NCBI GenBank assembly: GCA_013330015.1
Contig: DUJC01000061.1
Span: 1-10,865 of the forward strand
From: Candidatus Poseidoniaceae archaeon
GTDB taxonomy: Archaea; Thermoplasmatota; Poseidoniia; Poseidoniales; Poseidoniaceae
Reading direction: 5' to 3'
Length of the DNA: 10,865 nt
The notes under the pieces were generated by a model. That model did not search any database and was not told the origin of the DNA. It worked only from the letters and a program-made list of their open reading frames with translations. Positions 6,650 to 10,865 of this stretch are shown here, one piece after another (the first letter of the stretch is position 1; the number at the start of each line of letters is the position of its first letter). The translations under genes and the position numbers were made by a program.

Positions 6650-7840
6650 ATGAGTGGTTTGGGAAAGAGGTTGATGATCTTAGGAGCAGGACGCCATCAG
6701 GTCCCGCTCATTCAAACAGCCATCGATCTTGGTGTTGAAGCACATGTCTGCTCGATTGCAGGGGATTATCCAGGACTTGCGCTAGCAACCTATTTTCATG
6801 AAGTAGACATATCCAATTCACAAGCGATTCTTGAGCTTGCGCGAACAATAAAACCCCACGGAATTCTTACCACAGCAACCGATGTTTGTCTCGAAAGCAT
6901 CGGCCTTGTTGTCGATGAAATGAATCTTCCTGGTTCAGGTTTTGCGACAACCTCATCATGCTTGAGTAAGGTTCGTATGAAGAGAAAATTAGTCGCTTCA
7001 GGAGTGCCTACCGCACAATATCGCGTCATTAGTGATGCCAACGATGGAATTGAGTTTTTCAACAACCATCGAGGTGATTGTGTGATTAAGCCCTCGGATT
7101 CATCTGGCTCTCGGGGTGTCAATAAGATACATGATGTGGAAGATGTAAAACCGGCGTTTGAATCAGCACTAAAATTCAGTAGACGTGGCGAGGTTTTGAT
7201 CGAAGAATGGCTTGAAGGAGAAGAGTTTGGCGCACAAGCGATTGTTGAACATGGAGAGTGCAAACTTCTCGTGCTACACAGCGACATCACGACACCACCT
7301 CCACGCCGCATTCCTGTCGGCCATGGCTGTCCACATCCAAATGAAGAGGAGTTGATTGGAACTGTGCGCAACATAGTTATCGATGCAATCGCATCTCTTG
7401 GCATCAACAATACCATTTCGAACATTGATTTTATTTTGACAGAAGATGGTCCAAAAATCATCGAATTGACCTGTCGAATGGGTGGGACGAGGTTGCCTGA
7501 GGTCTGTGGAACGTACTGGGGGGTTGATTTCTATGCCTTGTCGATTCATCTTGCCCTTGGTGAAAAGATAAATCTCCCACCGATTCCGACCGGCAAGGCC
7601 AATGCCGCTCACAATCTAATTGTTTCCCGGCAAGGCACCTTTTTGAGTATGGATCAAATCAATGATGAATTCAGTCATGAGATATACTTCGATATCGGTG
7701 AACGCCTCGTATTAAACTCCGCACAGCAAATAGAAATGGGTTACATCCAATTGATAAGGGAAGATCCATCTTCTATTCTCGAGGATTTGACGAACGAAGC
7801 AAACCGATTGACGAGCAGTGTTCGTCTTGGGGAGGAATAG
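6650..7840 (+). CDS. ATP-grasp family carboxylate-amine ligase (carbamoyl-phosphate-synthase-like)
   Basis: ATP-grasp enzymes activate a carboxylate as acyl phosphate and join it to an amine or other nucleophile. The 396 aa product has a pre-ATP-grasp Rossmann-like domain (MILGAGRHQVPLIQTA from residue 9; about 1-100). A nucleotide-binding subdomain follows, with LSKVRMKRKL (105-114) and the glycine-rich loop VIKPSDSSGSRGV (145-157). Next come IEEWLEGEEFGAQAIV (184-199), Asp260 in SNIDFIL and the metal-binding region KIIELTCRMGG (269-279). The C-terminal 90 residues are a separate lid-like region. ATG 6650 has GAGGG six bases upstream. Its stop lies just before the WbqC-family gene, whose ribosome site is inside this gene's last codons, so the two are coupled. 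The substrate is unknown; an amino sugar such as Fuc4N, or an amino acid to be attached to it, is a reasonable inference from context. Confidence 0.85.
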   Translation: MSGLGKRLMILGAGRHQVPLIQTAIDLGVEAHVCSIAGDYPGLALATYFHEVDISNSQAILELARTIKPHGILTTATDVCLESIGLVVDEMNLPGSGFATTSSCLSKVRMKRKLVASGVPTAQYRVISDANDGIEFFNNHRGDCVIKPSDSSGSRGVNKIHDVEDVKPAFESALKFSRRGEVLIEEWLEGEEFGAQAIVEHGECKLLVLHSDITTPPPRRIPVGHGCPHPNEEELIGTVRNIVIDAIASLGINNTISNIDFILTEDGPKIIELTCRMGGTRLPEVCGTYWGVDFYALSIHLALGEKINLPPIPTGKANAAHNLIVSRQGTFLSMDQINDEFSHEIYFDIGERLVLNSAQQIEMGYIQLIREDPSSILEDLTNEANRLTSSVRLGEE

Positions 7841-7841
7841 T

Positions 7842-8519
7842 ATGACTGTCGTGGCGATCTCACAATCGAATTATCTTCCATGGAAGGGGTATTTTCAGCT
7901 CATTTCCAGAGCAGATATCTTTGTGTTCTACGATACTGTTGATTTTACCAAACGTGATTGGCGAAGTAGAAACAAGATTTTTGGGCCAAATGGATTTCAG
8001 TGGATAACGATTCCAGTTGGCTCAAATCGTGGGAAAGCCATTGATGAGGTTCAACTGCCAGAGGGTGAATGGCGCAACAATCACCTTGAGACAATAAAGA
8101 GAAATTATGCCAAGGCTCCATTCATCGGAGAGGTCATGGAACTCCTCACTCCAGTGTATCACGATTATTCCATTACAACGCTGTCGAAGTTCAATCAAGC
8201 ACTCATCCAACGTATCTCAGCATATCTCGGAATCAAAACCGAGTTCAGAAATTCTTCTGAATTTCAATTGGAAGAAGATCGAGTTGGTAAGCTCATTTCG
8301 ATTTGTGAACAGTTGCATGCATCGGTCTACCTGAGTGCTCCGGCAGCAAAAAATTACATCACCAATGAATTTGATACCATCGATCTTGATTTACAATGGA
8401 TGGAATATGGACCATATGAGGAATACGAACAGAACGTTGACTCCTTCTCGGATTTTGTATCAATCGTTGACACCATTGCTGCTCTGGGCCCCAAAGCCCG
8501 ACAAAATATTCTAGTTTGA
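7842..8519 (+). CDS. WbqC-family protein (surface polysaccharide biosynthesis)
   Basis: The 225 aa product matches the WbqC-like family across its length: ISQSNYLPWKGYFQLI (6-21), ADIFVFYDTVDFTKRDWRSRNKI (split by the conserved aspartate and arginines, 24-46), WITIPV (54-59), a central helical region, VYLSAPAAKNYI, and a C-terminal EYEQNVDSFSDFVSIVDTIAALG that resembles the usual 'sviDll...G' ending. The family is found in O-antigen and other surface-glycan clusters. Its reaction is not well established to my knowledge; a role in amino-sugar acylation or acyl transfer is often suspected from neighbours. ATG 7842 is chosen because GGAGG at 7831-7835 lies six bases upstream; a GTG at 7818 would add eight residues. 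It follows the ATP-grasp stop by one base, implying a joint function. Its end overlaps the opposing glycosyltransferase by nine bases. Confidence 0.88.
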   Translation: MTVVAISQSNYLPWKGYFQLISRADIFVFYDTVDFTKRDWRSRNKIFGPNGFQWITIPVGSNRGKAIDEVQLPEGEWRNNHLETIKRNYAKAPFIGEVMELLTPVYHDYSITTLSKFNQALIQRISAYLGIKTEFRNSSEFQLEEDRVGKLISICEQLHASVYLSAPAAKNYITNEFDTIDLDLQWMEYGPYEEYEQNVDSFSDFVSIVDTIAALGPKARQNILV

Positions 8520-9467
8520 GTCGTTATCATCGACCGTCGTTTCTTGAACAATGTAGTTCGGGACTCCTCGCGATTCAATGTATATGCGGCCGATATATTC
8601 TCCAAGAATACCGAGGAAGAGTAGGTTTAGGCCGCCAAAGAATGATGTCACAAACACGATTGAAGTCCAACCAGGTGCAACTCGGTCGACAAGTATGTAA
8701 TTGACAATCGAATAACCTGCAATGGCGATTGAGAAAAGCCCAAACATGATTCCGAGGACTATAGCAAGGCGAATTGGCTTGATTGAGTACGTCATAATTC
8801 GGTCGCTTGCGAGTTTGAGGGATTTCTTGAATGTGTATCCGGTGGTACCTGCGGTACGTGCCTCTCGTTCGAGATCAACAGCTGAGTATGGTACGCGAAG
8901 AGAATAAAGCATTGAGAATGGTGTTCCAGTATGCTCTTTGACCTCACATATCTGCTTGACTATGCTCTGCCTCATCACCCTAAACGCTCCGAGATGAGGG
9001 TCGACTTTGAACGGTACAAGAAGATTTGACGTAGTGGCGAACAATCGTGAAAACAGCCGTTTTCTCAACGAATCAACACGTCGAATTCGTCGAGCGATGG
9101 CTAATGATGTACCGTCTTCAAGCATGCGTTCTACAAGCGCAGGAATGTGCTCTGGTCGGTCTTGTAGGTCTGAATCCATTACAGCGACGAGATCTGCGCT
9201 CGTTGATCGCAAGCCTGCCAATATAGCGCGATGCTGTCCGAAATTTCCAGCGAGTTTGATTACATCTATTGCATCATAGACACTCCTCATGCGCAATGCA
9301 ACGGAATAGGATTCATCTGTCGAACCATCATCGATTAAAATCATTCGAATCGATTGGAATTTGTTTTGCAGCGTGTTGAACACCGTCTCACACAGCGATT
9401 CTATGACTTCTTCATCGTTGTAAAGAGGAACCACGACGTCAAGCTTGTAGGTATGTATTTCTGTCAT
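8511..9467 (-). CDS. Membrane-anchored family 2 glycosyltransferase (DPM1/GtrB/AglD-type)
   Basis: This enzyme transfers a sugar from a nucleotide donor, typically onto polyprenyl (dolichyl) phosphate, on the cytoplasmic face. The 318 aa product has a GT-A domain: VVVPLYNDEE (11-20), IDDGSTDES (45-53), NFGQHRAILAGL (75-86) and the metal/donor motif DSDLQDRPE (98-106). Two membrane helices follow (about 233-257 and 267-290), then the family tail GEYIGRIYIESRGVPNYIV (289-307). This is the layout of the GtrB/ArnC/DPM1-like group. ATG 9467 is preferred; a TTG at 9476 is in frame. It starts 18 bases after the stop of the flippase-like gene, with which it forms a two-gene operon. In haloarchaeal AglD the two domains are fused, so the pair may act in the same step. 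The sugar donor is not evident. Confidence 0.9.
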   Translation of the reverse strand: MTEIHTYKLDVVVPLYNDEEVIESLCETVFNTLQNKFQSIRMILIDDGSTDESYSVALRMRSVYDAIDVIKLAGNFGQHRAILAGLRSTSADLVAVMDSDLQDRPEHIPALVERMLEDGTSLAIARRIRRVDSLRKRLFSRLFATTSNLLVPFKVDPHLGAFRVMRQSIVKQICEVKEHTGTPFSMLYSLRVPYSAVDLEREARTAGTTGYTFKKSLKLASDRIMTYSIKPIRLAIVLGIMFGLFSIAIAGYSIVNYILVDRVAPGWTSIVFVTSFFGGLNLLFLGILGEYIGRIYIESRGVPNYIVQETTVDDNDSN

Positions 9468-9485
9468 CAAAATCAATCCATGTCC

Positions 9486-10433
9486 TCAAATTATATTCTT
9501 TGAATTTGTCTCTTTGTAGTTTTCATGTGAAAGTAATTCAGATTGGATGAACACTCCTGGAACACCTGAAAGAATGATTGACATTGAAAGAGCTAGCCCC
9601 GATAACAAGCAAACACTTTCATCGATATTGAAGAGCGCCCCAGTACCTACGTAACTTGCTTCGCGCAGTCCAATACCGCCAATCGAAATTGGTAGGGCCG
9701 AGAACAATGCAATTGCGGGTGTAACCAAAGCAATGATGATTGCAGCATTCAATCCAGCAAGACTGTAAGCCACCAATACAGGAACAGACAAAGATATGAC
9801 CTGAAAAAGAACGGACAAAATAAACACAGGAAGAAGCAACTTCATACTCGCATAGGACCGAACATAAGTAAGCGTTCTGTTCAGCATTGAGCCATCATCA
9901 GAAGAATCGAGCAGGAATTTTGAACCTAGGAAGAGCGCGAAACCACCGACAACCGCAGTAATCAACCAATACCACGACATGGTAAATGGTACGTCAAGGA
10001 ACAATACGCAGATCGTCAAGAATACAAGGCTTAACAGCCCTAAAACTCGTTCTGTAGCCGCAACCAGAAACGATTCTTTCCTCGTGGTTCCGGTTGAATT
10101 TTTCATGTGCTCAATTCGAAGTACGTCGCCACCAATGGCTGAAGGCAAGAAAATTGAACCATACGCAGACAAAACATACCCCTTTGTGGCATCGAGGAGG
10201 GTGAGGCTTGCAACGGGTTTGAAAGCAATCCTTGAACGAATCCCACCTACAATGGGCCGCATTGCTGAGACTAAGACCACTGCGAGCAGCGTAGCAGGTC
10301 CAAGGGATGAGGCTACACGAACAAAATCAGACATATCGAGAAAAAAGAGGAGTACAAGGAATGATGCGAGTGGAAGAATCAGGACAACTGCGGTCCTGTT
10401 CCCATCTTCTTTCTCATTCAGCATACTTCTCAT
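9486..10433 (-). CDS. UPF0104/lysylphosphatidylglycerol synthase-TM-like membrane protein (AglD C-domain/flippase-like)
   Basis: This is a polytopic membrane protein of 315 aa with about eight hydrophobic segments. Family landmarks are GSIFLPSAIGGDVLRIEHM (92-110), ATERVLGL (126-133) and LPISIGGIGLREASYVG (247-263). This domain is the membrane part of MprF (aminoacyl-phospholipid flipping) and of archaeal AglD, and occurs widely as a stand-alone protein beside glycosyltransferases. The catalytic aminoacyltransferase domain of MprF is absent, so it is not a lysyl-PG synthase. Lipid-linked sugar translocation or support of the downstream glycosyltransferase is inferred. ATG 10433 is preferred: GGTGG lies six bases upstream (about 10440-10444). 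It is transcribed divergently from the PhnD-like gene, with a TTAGG-N4-CCTAA palindrome between them. Its stop is 18 bases before the glycosyltransferase ATG. Confidence 0.85.
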   Translation of the reverse strand: MRSMLNEKEDGNRTAVVLILPLASFLVLLFFLDMSDFVRVASSLGPATLLAVVLVSAMRPIVGGIRSRIAFKPVASLTLLDATKGYVLSAYGSIFLPSAIGGDVLRIEHMKNSTGTTRKESFLVAATERVLGLLSLVFLTICVLFLDVPFTMSWYWLITAVVGGFALFLGSKFLLDSSDDGSMLNRTLTYVRSYASMKLLLPVFILSVLFQVISLSVPVLVAYSLAGLNAAIIIALVTPAIALFSALPISIGGIGLREASYVGTGALFNIDESVCLLSGLALSMSIILSGVPGVFIQSELLSHENYKETNSKNII

Positions 10434-10511
10434 ATCAATCCACCGACACGGAGTATATTTGTTTTTTTAGGGAGCCCTAACATTCATATCTATGCTCGGT
10501 TTGGCCGGGCT
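10434..10511. promoter_or_regulatory. Divergent promoter region between the flippase-like and PhnD-like genes
   Basis: A 78-base gap carries TATATTTG at 10454-10461, readable as a TATA element on either strand, a T7 run at 10462-10468, the palindrome at 10467-10480, and CATATCTATG at 10485-10494. Read rightward from the TATATTT, a start about 25 bases on would fall near 10482, placing the palindrome between TATA box and start site, as in the rmlA promoter. An alternative TATA at 10484-10490 would give a leaderless mRNA for the PhnD-like gene. No strong ribosome site precedes ATG 10512. Start sites are inferred from spacing only. Confidence 0.45.
10467..10480. promoter_or_regulatory. Palindrome TTAGGGAGCCCTAA, candidate DtxR/IdeR-type operator
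   Basis: This is a 6+2+6 inverted repeat sharing the TTAGG-N4-CCTAA core with the site at 4746-4761. It lies in the gap between the flippase-like and PhnD-like genes, immediately after a run of T residues. The spacing of the half sites is identical in the two copies while the central four bases differ, which is the pattern expected of a protein-binding dyad rather than of a duplicated segment. Confidence 0.5.
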
Positions 10512-10865
10512 ATGAAGAGTAATACTAACCTTCGAAATGCGTACAAAGCCGTCTTCATGATTGGCTCGATGTTGATGTTTTCACTCGCCGGATGTCTTGG
10601 CGACGTTACTGAAGAAAGCGACGTCGATGAACTAGGGCAAATCGACTCCCTTGTCGTAGCCTATGAAGTCCGAGATACATACACAAACATTGACGAGAAT
10701 CCACAGCGATTTGCCGACTATTTGCAAGAGAAACTCAACGCACCGGTTGAACTGTATGCGGTTGATTCAGAAGGTGCATCGATTGAAGCACTTCGCTTTG
10801 GTCATGCCGACATTGCCTTCATGGACGGAGGTTCGGCTTGGGTCGGTTGGCAACAATACGACCTC
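10512..10865 (+). CDS. PhnD-like substrate-binding lipoprotein, N-terminal part (runs off the window)
   Basis: The frame is open from ATG 10512 to the last base, giving the first 118 residues. Residues 1-28 are a lipoprotein signal: a basic start, hydrophobic stretch FMIGSMLMFS and lipobox LAGC with Cys28 as the lipidation site. An acidic linker (DVTEESDVDE) follows. The mature part starts with SLVVAYEVRDTYTN and continues with RFADYLQEKLNAPVELYAVDS and IEALRFGHADIAFMDGGSAW. This matches the N-lobe of PhnD/phosphate-phosphite-phosphonate-type binding proteins, where the second strand ends in the 'aDiaf.g' ligand loop. The usual ABC permease and ATPase would lie downstream, outside the window. 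The ligand is uncertain, since this fold group includes phosphonate, phosphite and other binders. The palindrome upstream suggests metal-responsive control. Confidence 0.85.
   Translation, partial: MKSNTNLRNAYKAVFMIGSMLMFSLAGCLGDVTEESDVDELGQIDSLVVAYEVRDTYTNIDENPQRFADYLQEKLNAPVELYAVDSEGASIEALRFGHADIAFMDGGSAWVGWQQYDL

Noticed and set aside
6796..7461. Long antisense open frame of 221 codons inside the ATP-grasp gene
   Set aside because: It mirrors a well-supported ATP-grasp frame, has a serine-rich low-information product with no family pattern and no ribosome site; it is a shadow of the real gene's codon use.
9979..10470. Plus-strand frame of 163 codons opposite the flippase-like gene
   Set aside because: It is rich in Arg, Ser and Thr, has no motif and lies opposite conserved UPF0104 landmarks; also a shadow.
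10462..10480. T-run next to a palindrome as a transcription terminator
   Set aside because: The two-base centre cannot form a stable RNA hairpin loop, the T-run precedes rather than follows the dyad on the plus strand, and no gene ends at this place; a protein-binding site fits better.
10492..10515. Seven-codon upstream frame (MLGLAGL) ending in ATGA overlap with the PhnD-like start
   Set aside because: The arrangement resembles a coupled leader peptide, but it is too short to distinguish from chance, has no ribosome site, and may lie at or before the start of transcription.
1..10865. CRISPR arrays, tRNA or rRNA genes, insertion sequences
   Set aside because: No spaced direct repeats, cloverleaf-like segments, transposase motifs or terminal inverted repeats were seen, and almost all of the window is occupied by recognisable genes.

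Overview
The window is a compact, roughly 43-45% GC stretch that looks like part of a marine archaeal genome, most plausibly a Marine Group II euryarchaeon (Candidatus Poseidoniales). This assignment is an inference. It rests on AT-rich TATA-like elements in the divergent gaps, GGTGA/GGAGG-type ribosome binding sites, a lipoprotein with an LAGC-type lipobox, an AglD-like glycosyltransferase/flippase pair, and very tight packing. A compact marine bacterium is not excluded.

The strand switches six times. Positions 1-2935 (+) hold an iron/heme/cobalamin-type ABC importer: the end of the binding protein, a FecCD/BtuC-type permease and an ATPase, followed by a HugZ-like split-barrel protein. All four are joined by overlapping or abutting stop/start codons. 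Positions 2937-4728 (-) hold rmlA and rmlB, which make dTDP-4-keto-6-deoxyglucose. Positions 4791-5498 (+) hold an unrecognised multi-pass membrane protein. Positions 5461-6603 (-) hold a WecE/RffA-like aminotransferase. Positions 6650-8519 (+) hold an ATP-grasp ligase and a WbqC-family protein. Positions 8511-10433 (-) hold a UPF0104/AglD-like flippase-like membrane protein and a membrane-anchored family 2 glycosyltransferase. From 10512 (+) a PhnD-like binding lipoprotein runs off the end.

The central block reads as a surface-glycan module. RmlA and RmlB give dTDP-4-keto-6-deoxyglucose, WecE would aminate it to dTDP-4-amino-4,6-dideoxygalactose (Fuc4N), and the ATP-grasp/WbqC pair are candidates to modify the amine or a related group. 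The glycosyltransferase and flippase-like protein would handle lipid-linked transfer and membrane translocation. RmlC, RmlD and a WecD-type acetyltransferase are absent from the window, so rhamnose is not the evident product here.

The most unusual signal is a pair of near-identical palindromes, TTAGG-N4-CCTAA, one in each of two divergent promoter gaps (4746-4761 and 10467-10480). They match the core of the DtxR/IdeR metal-dependent repressor operator. This raises the possibility that the sugar-nucleotide genes and the PhnD-like/flippase genes belong to one metal-responsive regulon, possibly with the iron/heme import operon at the left end. No gene-free stretch exceeds 80 bases.
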